From assembly GCA_025345505.1 (NCBI GenBank), contig JANVCC010000020.1, positions 50,076,401 to 50,140,400 on the forward strand: a stretch of 64,000 bases of DNA, written 5' to 3'. This stretch comes from Todiramphus chloris collaris (lineage: Eukaryota; Chordata; Aves; Coraciiformes; Alcedinidae). Made by a program: the position numbers and the translations under genes. Shown piece after piece: positions 46,901 to 60,270 of this stretch (position 1 is its first letter; every line of letters begins with the position of its first letter). Under the pieces are notes generated by a model. It was not told where the DNA came from and searched no databases. It saw nothing but the letters and a program-made list of their open reading frames with translations.

Positions 46901-49209
46901 AACTATCAACTGCTGACTGAAAAAGAGAAAAGTTGCAAACAATACTGAGATCTCAGAACCTTCGGTTCCTATCTTCATGAACTGCAAGTGTATTTTAAAT
47001 CATCAGTTCTCACTGAAGTTATGAAATCCTCAGTTTCTAAATAACCTGTCAACAGGGCAAAAAGTGCTGGTGCATGGGCACACATAAAAAAGTAATTTAA
47101 ATTAAATGATTGTGCTGAACTAGTGTAATAACATTAAACATTCTTAGTTTTAACGTGGACACAAGATCCTCAGTTTCTCTATGTAAGTTGAGTTACATCA
47201 AAACAAGGGATGTTAATTCTTAATAAATACACAGTATTTGCATACACAGATATCTTATGAGCAAATCATCAGATGACAGTCAGTGCTTCATAGTTGCTAT
47301 TACAACTAACCTCTTTTTTCTAGCACTGTGATAGAGACCCATTTCAACAGGCTGTAACTGAGTCTCAGATAGGAAAGTAACTGGTGGGTGAAGGCATAAT
47401 TTCTTGAACCCTTCAGTCTTAGCCCCATTTCCTTGTCTAACTATACCTTTGGAGCAGTGCTGTGCAATTAACTGAAATTTGGGTGATCTTCCACCTACGC
47501 AGAAAACCATTCCTGCAGGTCCTTCTGCAGAGGAGCTTGTTTGTGCTCAGTCCCACAGTCACTGACAGGATGGAGACCACATTGCAGGCATCCTGCCCCT
47601 GGGACACACATCCTGGGAAGATGTCAAGGGATGCATAGCTGCATTAAGGACCACCATGACCCAACGCTGTTGTGCAAGAAGAAGCCTGGCTTGGGAACTG
47701 CATTTTGGCTCCCAGCCCCAGGCCTTTCCTGGCACAAGATGGTTTTATTCAGAGGTGCATCCCTAGTATATGCCCATAGATCCCTGATACGTAGATCTCT
47801 GATATGAAGACAGAAAAGCAAGAATTGACAATGTTTTGGAATCAAATGACAAGCGGTTATCTCCACTTCAAAATGCAGCAATTACTCATTTGGGGCTTGA
47901 TACTTTACACCCCGTAGCATGGAGCTCTGCATGTGAACCAAGCTATGCGTATGTCCATCCATTCACAGGCCAAGACCCAGAGTCTACTGCAGAAAAGAGA
48001 CAGTACTGCTGCAAGACAGTAAACTGATTTTTTTTTCCATTTTAAACCATCTTTATGCATTCACATCAAGACACCCAGGTCTATTCTGGTGTTAAGAAGG
48101 GCTGTGGAACAAACACAGTTGCTCTCCTCCCTGTCAGGAAAAGGTTTGCCTCCCAATTTCCTCAGTACTCTGGGCCTCTATTATACAGTAACATATTTTA
48201 TTACAGCAAAAAAACAAGACTTTGGTTTTATCCCTCTTGTCCTGTAGCAACACCCGGCAGTCCAGATCAGCAAGAGATGAGTGTCCTTCAGGAGCAGTCA
48301 GTAAATGTAAATTTAGCAAAGAGCACTTATCAAATATAAATACAGGGTCTGTGCTCTCAGGATTATGTGATTTTCCCTTGCTGCAGAAAAATCCACATGA
48401 AGATGAAATGCTAAATTTCTTTTTCAGCTGCATGACAGTGAGATAGACGTATGTGGCTGGTGGTGTACAGCCTATCATCAGCACACAGGTGTGATTTACT
48501 GGGATGTTAGGATGTGTAAAACCAGAAACACTGCTAAATCGGGACAAATGTGTCTGCTGGAACCCTGAGCCTTTAAGGACAGGGACTCCAGAGCTGTGCT
48601 AGTGCCCTGTTCAATGCTGCTCTACCCTCTGAGCCAGGTTTTTTTCCCCAGCTGTCCAGCTTGAACATCCCAAGTCACAACCTGGGCCGGTTTCCCCTCA
48701 TTTTATCCCCCAGTGAGAAGCTCAGCTCCATCACCTGTGTTACCCGCTTCCAGGCAGCAGTGGGTGGCAATGAGATCCTTCCCTGAGCTCCTTGGCCAGC
48801 TGAACAAGCAATTTAATTTTTTTCCTTTGGTGTACATTTCCCTCTCTCCTTTGCTCCAAACTGCCTCTGCCTAAAGCATTTATCTTAAATTAATTATCAA
48901 GGAGCTTTATGCTGCAGAGGAACATCATTTTTGGCCTCCACCGGGACTTGTGACTTTTTCTTCTGAAAGCCCAGGAGCATGAAGACATGGTCCCTGCCAG
49001 ACCCATGACTCATGCTCTTCTATGATATTAGCACAAGTTTTATACATACAATACTTCTTCCTTCCAGTAAATATTTGGATTTGCAGATCTTCCTGTACTT
49101 GCACACTCACCATCTGTGCCTGCCTCCCAGGACAGCAACTACTGGTATTACTCCATTAAGGTTACACACAATTAAAGTTGGGTAATTCAAAGGTGACTTC
49201 GCACTATAC

Positions 49210-49424
49210 CTTCATAGGCGCAAGCTGGATGGGAGTGATGCATGAGGGATCCACCATAGGCTTTGGCCTGTTTGCCGTGTCCGCCAGCAAGCTGTGCCAC
49301 TGCTGAGGTAGTCCCGTGAACTTCTGCTCCCGGTGGTCAAAGCCAGTGTGAACCCGATGCTCAAAGTTAGAGGGGCCAGAAATTTCAATCCTTTTCTTCT
49401 TCTTCCCGAACATGGTGGAAAAAT
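49210..49424 (-). CDS. PAK5: PAK5 coding exon 1 (start codon, CRIB domain)
   Basis: Encodes residues 1-68, from ATG at 49413-49411. An 11-base 5' UTR piece (49414-49424) follows a strong acceptor (C6, then pyrimidines, then CTCCAG). The start context CCACCATGT is good, and [20 protein letters not shown] is the known PAK5/PAK4 N-terminus. The polybasic KKKKR and CRIB consensus [16 protein letters not shown] give the Cdc42-GTP-binding site. [12 protein letters not shown] follows, then the [15 protein letters not shown] inhibitory segment. An in-frame ATG at 49437-49435 lies in the intron, across the acceptor, and would not be in the spliced message. The donor AAG|GTATAG is followed at once by an in-frame stop if the intron is retained. 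Confidence 0.96.
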
Positions 49425-51002
49425 CTGGAGAAGTCATAAAGAAATAAATAAGAAAAGGTGGGGGGAAAAAAAAAAAAAGCCTTTATGCTTTGTTGTAACC
49501 TGTAGACATTGTCTCTGCTGCAGTTTTAATTTAATAGATGTTATTAGTCAAGTATCTACGTGAATCTTACTCCACATATACAGTCTTTGAGATTTATGCA
49601 TCAGATCTTAAGAAATGAACCCATTCTCTAATCTACAAAACAAGGAAATGCCTCTATTTCCTGGAGAGAAAGCCCCAGATCCGACTTTCTACTCCTCTCC
49701 CTGCTGACCTGGTCGTGCTGCAAGGTGCATCCCACAAAAGCTTGTGGCCCTGCTCTCTCCCAGCTGCAGCAGCGTAGAGCTTTCCTCGCGGACAGCACAC
49801 AGTGGAAGAGATGAATGGTGCCCTAAAATGCCACAAGAGCAAATGTACCAGATCCTGGAGTAAAGATAACCCACCCCAGCTGAGGGTCAGGACCTGCTAT
49901 ATTCGTACCTAGATCTCATCCAGCATCAGTGAAAGGGGAATTTATTCCTAGACCATTTCAGTGATGCAAACGGATGGAGAGCTCAGATCTAATTACAACT
50001 TGGTCTAAGTGCCTTTTATCTGCATTCATACAGGGTCCTGCTTAGAAATTATATCAGGTATCACCTGCTATAATAATCACATCTACACGTCTTGCCTTCT
50101 CCTTTGGGAGGGAAAAAATTTGCCACGAGAGCCACATGCCCAATGCACATGTTCATGCCTGGGTGGGTGCTGCTTGCTGGTTCCTGCCCAGCAGACTCAG
50201 ATGGGATTCATTACAGTGACAACCCTACTCCTTTTAAGGTCCAGAAGAAAGGACCAGCTCCTTTGGTCTTTGTGGATGTGGTGCAGAGAAGAGAAGAGTC
50301 TTATCTGATGCTGAGCAAGCAAGGAATTGGTGGCTGTTGGAGGAAATACATCCTTCCCAGCTTGTGCATTGCTGGACAGACCTGGGTGCCCAGTAAAGCT
50401 AATCACTACAGCACTTGCTCTACAGAAAGTGAGCTTTTTGATCAGATATGTTGGTTGCTATTTCCTGAGAAGAGTGGGTTTGTTTTGCCCCTACTGCAGA
50501 GCCTGGGGAAGGCAGCAGGAGGATTTGCAGGGCACATTGGCAGGTAGCTGGGGCAAGAGAGTTTTGGGGGACAAAGGAGGCATGAACCGCAAATTGAAAG
50601 GGATGCTTACTCTCTTGGCACAGGAAATAGTCAATACACTCACAATTTGGATTAACCCTTGGGTATGGTGGGTCCCGCCTTAAAACAAAGTGGAGCCCAA
50701 TGGTTATATTGAGGCAAGGTTCAGAACTGGCTTTCTGAACGACTCCAGAAGCCTGCTGCATAAGGCAAGGAGAAACTCCTGCTCCCAGGGAAATTAAGAG
50801 AGGTCCTATTGCTTGTCAATGAAATAGTGTCTTGACCTGGCAAAGTTCTCTGCTTGCTTTCTGCTGTCTCAAAATAGTCCTCCACCTTGATCTCATGGCC
50901 ATTTCAAGCAAGGCTCAGTAAGCCCCTGAACAGCCTCTGTCTGAAATAGCACCTGGGTGAGGAGGCCAGCAGCTCTGTAATACTTTTGTATCACAGGAGA
51001 GA

Positions 51003-51116
51003 CTCACAGAATGTTAAGGGTTGGAAGGGACCTTGAAAGATCATCTAGTCCAACCCCCCTGCCAGAGCAGGACCACCTAGAGCAAGTCACACAGGAACGC
51101 GTCCAGGCTCAGCTGT
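51003..51116 (-). mobile_element. CR1 LINE 3' end fragment
   Basis: CACAGAATGTTAAGGGTTGG, AAGGGACCTTGAAAGATCAT, CTAGTCCAACCCCCCTGCCA, and CACACAGGAACGCGTCCAGG form the reverse complement of the most common avian CR1 3' end. It is short and well preserved. Confidence 0.92.
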
Positions 51117-53792
51117 AAAAGTGCTGCCCTGACTTTATGATGCAGGAGGTGGACAGGAGAAGCTCAGGGAAGAAAATACACTTGCATTGCAGCTGCTGCA
51201 AAAAGAGATGGGATGATAAATTAGGTATTTATTCCACCCTCATTCCCTTTTACTAATTTATTTAAAGATCAAGTCCATTATTTGAAAATTGATTGCTGGC
51301 TGCTTTATAAGTCCCCCCTGCATATCTGCAGCTGATTACGTTTCTCCTGTGCCTATTTTCATTAGATGGCTCCTGTTGGCCTTTCTTTACCAGTCTCATC
51401 TTCCACACTTCCCGCTGGCTTTCTACCCTTCTCTGGACTCCCTCCAAATGTCCTGCCCTTTTGACAATCTCTCTCCATCTCTGTTAAGCTGGGTACCTTC
51501 CTCACCTTCCTCTTCTGAAACCTCTTACTATCACCTTGATATGTGGTCCTTTTTTAACTTCCAGCATCATGATCTTTTCATTTTTCTTGTTTGGTACCTG
51601 ATGGCACCTACAGAAATGTTTCCAGCTTAACCCAAAGTCATCACGGCTGGTCCCTGTTCAGAGATTAATTATTTTCAAGGCTCAACCAGAAGCAGACAGA
51701 AGCTCGTATTCACTGCTTATCCATGGGGCTCCACAAATCGCAGCCAGCTGCAGATCAACGACACTGGATTGATTTCATTCACCCTCCGGGATGTGAATCT
51801 ATGAGACCTATTGGAGTCACATTTTAAACTATCAGCTCTAGACATGTAGTTCTTCATTTGATCAATGCCAGTGCTCGCAGGGCTTCCTGGTGGACTTGCA
51901 CCCTAATGCAATTGTTGGAGGCTCGAAGTTCTCCAGAGCCCCAAACAACATCAGTTAAATAAAAGTACAACAGCTGGCATATTGCCTTTTTAAAACATAC
52001 AGGAAATTCAGTCAACAAGGTATTGCTCTTTTGTTTTTAAATTGCTCTTTGATACATTGTGCTCTCCTGTTTTAATACTACTGCAGCTAGAAGCAAATGT
52101 GAAATCTGACCCAGTGGAACCTTTACTTTCTCAGAAGAATATTTTAGTCTAAAACTGATGTCAAGGCCACATTTTTGCACAGGGATGATGTCTGAGGTCT
52201 GGATAGTGGGACTTCCATCCCCCTTCTGACTGCTACTCATGCTTAGATCAGCTTAAATTGACCGTGAACCCATAGCAGAAGAGACAGTGATACTGGCACC
52301 TCGCACAGCAAGGGATGGATTCAGCCATGCGGGCAAACACAGGCATGCTATGCATCTCGGTGGCCAGAGAACATGTCCTGTGGGGCTGTGCCTGCAAAAG
52401 GTGACTAGGAAACCTAGCTGATGGCAGCCCCAGGCCGTGCTGCCTCTCCACCAGCTCTGTGAATGGCTGCTTGGTGCTACTGAAAGAAGCAGAGCCTCGA
52501 CTGGCTCATAAGGATATCAATAATAAACGCTGTGCACTGTTGCTTTGCTTCATCAGCCAGCAAGTCCTCTCCATTTCACTGCAAAGCAAAGCTGACAGCC
52601 TCTTAACGTGGTTGCTTTAATAACTTTAGTTTATATACACAGCAATCACAAGGAAACTTCATTTCCCCTGATTTCTTCTAAAGAATGGAAACAATTGTTT
52701 TACTTAGCTGTCTGAGGATGAGGTTCTGGGGGAGCCAGCCCTGTGAAACCTCTTGTTCCTGACTTCTAAGAGCTCTGATTCAGTCTCCACTAATGTTCTT
52801 GGTCCTCAGGCCTCCAAAAAAGGAGAGATTATTTATTTTTTTGCCATAGCTTTATTGATACAATACCAAAAAAAAAAAAAATAAAGCATTTACTCATTTA
52901 ACTAAATGGGGAGGCAGAAAACATACTGGACAACTGAATAAATGAGAAAACTCTCCATTCTTATTTGATTTTGAAGAGAAATGATGGATCTTTCCAGGAT
53001 GCTGGATCACGTACATGCAAGAGTACAAAATATATGAGAAGTTCATTCAGGCACCTATCCAGTCTGTGTCACAGAAACCAGCAACCCTATCTGTTAAGAA
53101 ACCCTAATTTCCTAATGGAATTAGCTACTAAAAGACAGACCACCACCACCCCCCCCCCAAAAAAAAAAGGGAATCACCTGCATTTAACGGAGGCAAAGAG
53201 AAGTGTCCAGAGGGCAGCTCGGGGGAGTTGCCTGTGTGGGTGGCATCCTCACCCAATCCTCCCTGTGCCAGAGCACTCAACCTTGACTTAATTCCTCCCG
53301 ACAGCCTCCAACGTACTGCTGATGGTGCCAGGTCTCTCAGCTAATGCCATCTCTCTGTCCAGCTCCTCAGGCGCTTACCCCCCCAGAACAAGAGGAAATG
53401 AGATATCATACTCAGAATTCATTGCTATCTTTGTGGGGATGAGCAAAACAGGCTGTCTGTCCTGTACTTGCACATTGATTTGCCAATGAATAGTCTGGTT
53501 GATTTCAACACCACTTACATGGTGCAAGGTGAGGGAGAGGGCTGGAGGATACTGTCCTAACAGCCACCATAGATGGCCGTGGGCTTCAGCTAGCTTTGCA
53601 GGAGGGAAAAAAACCCCAGGACTCATCCTTATGTGGCTTCAATGGCATATGTCTATAGAAAGATTTTACTTACCCTTATGCTGGAATGATGTACAACATC
53701 AGTTTTGTGTTTGTAAATAGATTTGAAGGAAACGATCCTTTGGTTACAGCAATGAATAATGACAGCATGAGACCAAAATTACCTGGAGTGTT

Positions 53793-54543
53793 AGTCGGAC
53801 AGGAACCTAATGAAGTTCAACAAGGGCAAGTGTAGGGTCCTGCACCAATACAGATTAGGGTCTGTCCTGCTGGAAAGCAGCTCTGTGGAGGAGGACCTGG
53901 GAGTCCTGGTAGACGATGAGCCAGCAATGGGCCCTTGTGGCCAAGAAGGCCAATGGTGTCTTGGGGTGCATTAAGAAGAGTGTGGCCAGCAGGCTGACGG
54001 AGGTTCTCCTCCCCCTCTATTCTGCCCTAGTGAGGCCACATCTGGAGTCCTGTGTCCAGTTCTGGGCTCCCCAGTTCAAGAGAGACAAGGAAATACTGGT
54101 GAGAGGCCAGCAAAGGGCTATGAAGATGCTGAGGGGACTGGAGCATCTCTGTAATGAGGAAAGGCTGAGAGACCTGGGGTTGTTTTGCCTGGAGAAGACT
54201 GAAGACTGAGAGGGGATCTTATCAATGCTCATCTAAACGGTGGGTGTCAAGAGGATAGGGTCAGACTCTCTTCAGTGGTGCCCAGCGACAGGACAAGGGG
54301 CAATGAGCACCAACTGGAACACAGGAAGTTCTGTCTGAACATGAGGAAAAACTTCTTTACTTTGAGGTTGACAGTACACAAGGAACAGGCTGCCTATAGA
54401 AGTTGTGGAATCTCCTTCTCTGGAGAGATTCAAAACCTGCCTGGATGTGATCCTGGGCAACCTGCTCCAGGTGACCCTGCTTTAGCAGGGGGGTTGGACT
54501 AGATGATCTCCAGAGGTCCCTTCCAATGCCTACCATTCTGTGA
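53793..54543 (+). mobile_element. CR1 LINE 3' end, about 750 bp, with ORF2 C-terminal remnant
   Basis: The longest repeat copy in the window. It starts near GACAGGAACCTAATGAAGTTC and runs through the end of the reverse transcriptase ORF (readable from about 53916 to 54209, with [20 protein letters not shown] and [14 protein letters not shown]), then the 3' UTR with AACATGAGGAAAAACTTCTTT, CCTGCTTTAGCAGGGGGGTT, GATGATCTCCAGAGGTCCCT, and a tail ending ATTCTGTGAAA. It is 5'-truncated as usual, and the frame contains small indels. There is no active element. Confidence 0.93.
53916..54209 (+). pseudogene. CR1 ORF2 C-terminal remnant
   Basis: About 90 readable codons of the C-terminal end of the CR1 reverse transcriptase polyprotein. 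The conserved [18 protein letters not shown] stretch is diagnostic. There are no endonuclease or RT catalytic motifs; it is a dead fragment inside the larger CR1 copy. Confidence 0.88.
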
Positions 54544-56599
54544 AAGGCAAGTCTGTTCTTAAGCAGGAGAGTCAGGAGGTAAGTCTCTGTTCAGCTCAGG
54601 GCAGTGATGCTGAAAGGTTCTGTAGATACAGGTACCCAAAACCTTTTAAAATGACAGTATTTTTCTTATTCAAGCTTCTGCCCAAGAAAGGAGCACCACC
54701 AGCTCCCTCGCTGCAGGGAGCAAGGTAATGCTGAAGGGGTGCTATCAGGAGCAATCACTGCGTTTTGCACTTAATGCTGTTTACTGTAATGCCTAACAAA
54801 TCAAATTACATGCTAATCAGCGCACCCTGCCTATTAGATCTATGCCAGACTTGGCTCCTTTGTATTTCACTTCCTTCTATGCACAAGTAGCTCACTGAGC
54901 ATCCCAGTGCTGTAGACTCACGGACTGGTACAAATTTCATGCATGACCTTCAACAAGAGATCATGCAGAGAAAATGCCTTGTGTCCGTGATACCATGCAA
55001 GGTGTTTAACACGGACCAGCAAAGCAAATACACTCTGCCATCCACTGAAACATTGTTGTGCTGCCTCCCTGCCACAAATTAAGGTATTTTTTCCAGCAAG
55101 AAGTATCCTACAGCTCTAGCCTGGAGCAAGAGGATGGCAGTACTATTCTGGGTGGCAGGGGAGTCCCATTCAGGTTTTCCCATAAGGGCATCTGTGCTCA
55201 GGGCAGGATTTCCAGCAGTAGACTTCCCACAGAAAGATAAAGCCTTGTGCAGCTCACAGCCCCTGTGCTCACTGTTCTCTTGATCTAGACTTTCAGCTTT
55301 TAGCCTATAAGAACAAATTTTTGCATTTTCACCACGTAAAACCTGAAGCAGTTGGAATAAAAGGAAAAAAGGATGCCTTCAATCCTAAGGCTAACTGTAC
55401 TCTGAACCCTTTATCGTATCCTAAATGAGTGATCCAGTCCATCCACCAAGTAAGAGAGTAGTCTGCTCAACTCCACCTGACTTGAGTGACAGACTGTTCC
55501 CAATGGAAAAGTCAGAGCCACATTTTTCTTGCCCTCCCAGTAACTATTCTTTTAGGTTGTGAAGTTGGAAAGACTTCTATTATTTTTTTTTCCTTGTAAT
55601 TTTAACAACTATTGAAGAGTCCCAGATGCATCTACTAAGCACTGACAATGGCACTTGCCATCCCAGATGACCCCACAGATCAACACTGAGCAGAAGGCTG
55701 TGAAATTCTGCTGTACATTAAACCATGTAATAATAACCTTATAAAGTTACTAACTAGAATGACAAAGTGAAATGGGTATTTTTACTTAAAACCTGAGCTT
55801 TTAATGATTGTGTACCATAGCTACATAAGCCGACTTTTTTTTGTTGTTTTTAAATTGTAGTATTTCAGCAGCCAGATGTTGTGTCCCACTAAGCCAAGGA
55901 AATCATCTGTGCCCAGCAACAGTGCCTGCTGATAACCCCGCGCTGCCCCAGGAATTCTGCAAGCATTTCTTACCCACACCTTTCTGCTGCTTAAGCGTGG
56001 GGCTAGGCTGTGAATATTCCCTGAAGAAAGGCTCAGTGTTCATTGTCTGCCTCAGCCCAGCAACACATTTGCTTTTTAAACAACTAGCAATTAGTTCGTT
56101 TTCAATTAGGAAGCACACATCGTGTTAAGCCCATCAGCTTGTATTTTTCCTGCAGGGATTCCCTCTTCCCTCTGGTTCCTCTGCTAGGCAAGCAGCAGCA
56201 GAGCCCTTTTCCCTCAGGGACTGGTGTGCTATTAGCGTCTGGAAACTGTCTTTCTGCACACCGAGTATCATCTGCAAGCCCTAAACTGGGGAGGGTGGCA
56301 GCAGTGAAGGCACAAACCCCCCGTGCCCCATGAAAAGGCACACTGTCCCCCAAGGCAGCCACACAGCCAAAAAACCCTGGTTCCAGCAAGGAGTGTTAAT
56401 AAAATGTTTCATTTTTAAGACCTTTTCAGAAAACTGTTAGGAACACAGACTGCAAAATATGAGATGGGTGTGGGTCGCTTTCCTTTGATAATTTTTACTT
56501 ACTAATAATAGTTTTCTGTAGCACAAGGACCTCAATTACTCCCCTCCAGAGCAAACAAAACACAGTAATACATCATTAGCTTCACCAGCTTCTGTTCCC

Positions 56600-56770
56600 A
56601 CACTCTGATTAATTGTAACCTTTCCCAATATTTGATTGTAAATGAAAGAGTATGAATTGAGAAGCGCAAATTAAATTAACGTGTCAAGCCAGCCCGCATA
56701 GCCAGTATGCCAGATAAATGGGAGCTGGGCTGATACTCAATCTCGGGGAGAAAGCAAATGTCTGGTATGG
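56600..56770. promoter_or_regulatory. candidate conserved non-coding element (upstream region)
   Basis: Unique sequence with GATTAATTGTAACC, GCAAATTAAATTAACGTG, several CpGs and a CCAGCCCGCATAGCCAGTAT stretch. The texture is enhancer-like but untested. Confidence 0.2.
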
Positions 56771-59700
56771 ACTGATGGCGGCATAAATCCCTAAGAAATA
56801 TTCCACAAGCCAGAGGTAAAAATGATGTTGTTTCTCCTTCAGCTCTCACTGGTGCAACCTGCCTCTGCTGAGGTGAGTGGACAGAGACCAGCGCGTATCT
56901 GTGTACCTATACAGCTACAAAAAAATGAAGAAAACATTTTTGTTTGGTTGGTTTTTTTTAAGGAATAGCAATAGCAAGAAATATATATTTCCTGTTTGTT
57001 TGCATTAAGGATGGTTTTAAGCTTCTCCAGTGCTGGCTGCAATCAGAACATGAGTATCCTTTGGGGGAAAAAAAAAAAGAAAAAAAAAGTGTGCCTTGAA
57101 TGCAGGCATAGATTTTGTTAGAAGAATTTACCTCTATTTTACCTCTCCTGTTTTTCAGGAGATGAAACAAGGAGCAATACTTGCAGAAAAGCAGAGCAGA
57201 CTGAATGAGAAGTCAAGAAAGTGAATGAAAAGGCTATTAAAAACCAGACTGGTTTCACCTCAGGCCTGACACACCACTGTGACTCTGGGACAGAGGAGAA
57301 GTCCAGTTTGAATTCCTAGATAAGACAGTCCTAAATACCTCCCTAACTCCCAGAGGACCTTTCTGGATGTACAGGATAGAGGCGGCACTCAGGAACCAGG
57401 GGGCAGCTGCCTGCAGAGCCCACTCAAATCACACGTAGGTGTGTCCTGTGGTCATGTCTTGTATTTAGTCATTCATCCACTGGTCTTATTTAGAGGGAGA
57501 GCTCATTACAAGGTGGTTTCAGGCCTCGTGAAAGGGTACTGTTTGTTTTGTCATGTGAGTGGACAACACCAAATACCAGATTGGTTCATCTAACTAGACT
57601 CCACTTCCCATTCTCCCTGCTTAACCCTCTGCTCTTCTCACTTATAGTTCAAGCATTTCAATTTGGGAACAATAAAATAAACCCTTAGAAAATGTTCTGA
57701 CATACCCTGATAATCAAGATGATGATTTTAAACATTGACTCTCTGGCAGCAACTAAAAGGATCTACAACTCCTGAATGAACTAAGCCAGCCCATACAGCC
57801 CGAATTTTAAGAGTCTTCTACCACCGTGATAAGCTCTTCTGCATGTAAATAGTGTCATTGATGAAAAATTAATCACCTGTGACCATACAGTTTTTCCAGA
57901 CTCTTATCTTTTTAAATTTGATGGAAATATAGAAATACCATTTCCAATGCATGCTCACATGACTTTTGGAAACAAAAAAGCTTGATGGTCAATAGGATTC
58001 AACTTACTCCCATGGATTTTGAAGGTGCCTTATTTTTTGAGATGGGACAGACTCATATATCATTTAAACACTATTAAAATATGTGCTTCAATAATGGAAA
58101 AAAATATACCGATGGCCTAGACTACACCTCACAAGTACAAAAATGTAATCTTTCCCAAAGCCCATCATTTACTTTACAGCATTCTGTTCATTTCAACCTT
58201 AGGTCAAATCAGCCAATTTTTCAGAGTTCCTGTGTCACTGCACAATACAATAAAAATACATTTAAACAATTACAAGCTGTCCAGGATTTGTCATTGTCCA
58301 TGTTTCTTTTCAATCCCACAATACCTTGTTTATGGTTTAAAATGCCTTCCTTTGTCATAGCATTATAGGGTGTCTCTTGATAGCTGGCCCAGGAGACATA
58401 TCTAATAGAAGGGCACAATGGGACAAAATACAGGAAAAAATAATAACAAGAGGCAATGCATGTTTCTAGTGAAATAGTAAAAGCCAGCACAGAATGGCCA
58501 AACTAGGATTGATGTACTCCAGGGAACAATACTCATTCTTCTTATTGAAAGCTACTCTTGTACAAGGACTCATTTCCACATACTGACTGACATGTGCTTC
58601 CCTAATTTAGAAGTCTTGTGATTCCCAGTGGATTTTAATGCTCAGTAATTTTCAGCCGAGTAGCTTAAGCGCATGTCTTGTAGTCAGTCACTCCCTATTA
58701 TCTTATACACATGCACACATATATAGCAATGTACAGACAGCGTGTACGTGAATTAGTCTGCAGCAGCTCTGGGCAAATTAAAGAAGAAAAAAAAACCCAA
58801 ACACACAAACAACAAATCCCTCCAATCCCCAGAGGTAACTCAAATAATTTCTATCCTAGCAATTGAAAAGATTCCAGATTTGCAGAAGCAAATAGTCCTT
58901 TGGGTGCTCAGCTTGAGAGATGTAATGGTATTAACTTTGTAGGAAATGCTGGACACCCACAGAGAGGTTATTAATAAGGCACCCATTAAATGAGACACCC
59001 CAAATCTCTAGCTACTTCTGAAACTTCAAAGCAGCTGTAATAATTTTTTCTGAAGCTGGTGGTATTATTATTACTATTGATTTAAAATACAGAGTTCTGT
59101 ATTATACAGGATGTAGGTACTCTATTTCTAGGTCTGAAACAGCTACTGTATTTCTATATTGTGAATTAGGAAAAAATAATCAGTAAAAGGAAATACTATC
59201 AAGAATGAAGGAAGAAAAGAGTGAGCAGAGAGATCAAGAAAACCTGCAGGAAATATCAAAACCAGAGCTGTGAAAACATGTTACCAAATTCGGAATCAAA
59301 CATTAGTACATAATGATAATTCCTATAGGTTGGGAGCCTGTAGGATAAGAACTGCAAGGATATGAAAACCTACATCTGTCAAGAGAAAAGACTGAGCAAA
59401 GTGGTTGAAAAGCACCTGGAAAATTGCTCTGATCAATCATGTACCAGGTTACACCTTCTTTGCATTCTGGGTCACATCCTCAGTGGAGCCTGCTGGCAAA
59501 GCCTCAGCAAAATAGGTGGATTGGTACCAGTAGCACAGCAAAAAGGACATTAAAATAGTCTTGTTTTGGTTTTACATGTAAAGCTTTTGTTTTAATCCTC
59601 TGAGAGTTTCCTCCCCAACACTTGATGGTACTTTGTAACGAGCCAGCATTACAAACGTATCAAGGAGCAAAGCGTGTTAGGCTTGGGTAAGGCTTTTTCG

Positions 59701-59859
59701 CAGCTCCCAGGAACGACTAACACAAGACCCTGCTGTTCCTCACAAGTGCCCTCTATCTATTATTGATGTATCCTGATAATTTGTAAAAAACAGCTTTTAC
59801 TTTAAAAAAAAAAAAAAAGGATGCAAAGGTGGTGATGAGTACAAGTGGGACTGGTGTGG

Positions 59860-60270
59860 GACACGTGCCTTTTTAAAGCATCACGTGCCACTGAGATGCG
59901 TTAATGAGACAGGGGCTCTAGAGCCCAGCTCCTGCCATAAATCCTCAATGGTATGTTTGCATTCAACACACTGATTTTTTTTTTTTTCCTATGACAATAT
60001 TAATTGCATTTGTTATTTTACTTTTAAAAGAACCAAGGCTGTGCTGGCTTTCAGGAACTGCCTCTTACTGTAACACTTGTAATAAAGGCTGGTTCCCAGT
60101 GAGTAATCAACAGAAACGAATGCTTCCTAATGCATGATTAATGGCAAGCCTCTGATGAAAATATTCTTTATAATGAAGCACATCTTCTGACCTGTATTTA
60201 CTAATAAATGGAAACAAATTATATTATTTCATATTCCCAAATATCTTTAAACGTGAACAAGCATGTCTAC
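59860..60270. promoter_or_regulatory. candidate conserved non-coding element (upstream region)
   Basis: Unique sequence with GCGTTAATGAGAC, AATATTAATTGCATTTGTTA, a TAATGCATGATTAATGGC block at about 60130 (octamer- and homeodomain-like), and AATAATG-type motifs. Conservation is untested. Confidence 0.22.

Larger units (their letters stand above)
28746..49209 (-). other. PAK5: PAK5 intron between exons 1 and 2 (20.5 kb)
   Basis: The longest intron in the window. It holds a 21-bp minisatellite (29947-30050), an AAAAT-rich simple repeat (31740-31800), candidate conserved elements (32720-33560 and 38370-38640), an antisense CR1 copy (37699-37975), two sense CR1 copies (42437-42610 and 43683-43900), and short GAT and GATTT microsatellites. 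I see no exon of another gene in either strand. Confidence 0.8.

Noticed and set aside
49435-49437. Upstream in-frame ATG as the PAK5 start
   Set aside because: It lies on the intron side of a strong CAG acceptor, and MFGKKKK at 49413 matches the known N-terminus with a better start context.
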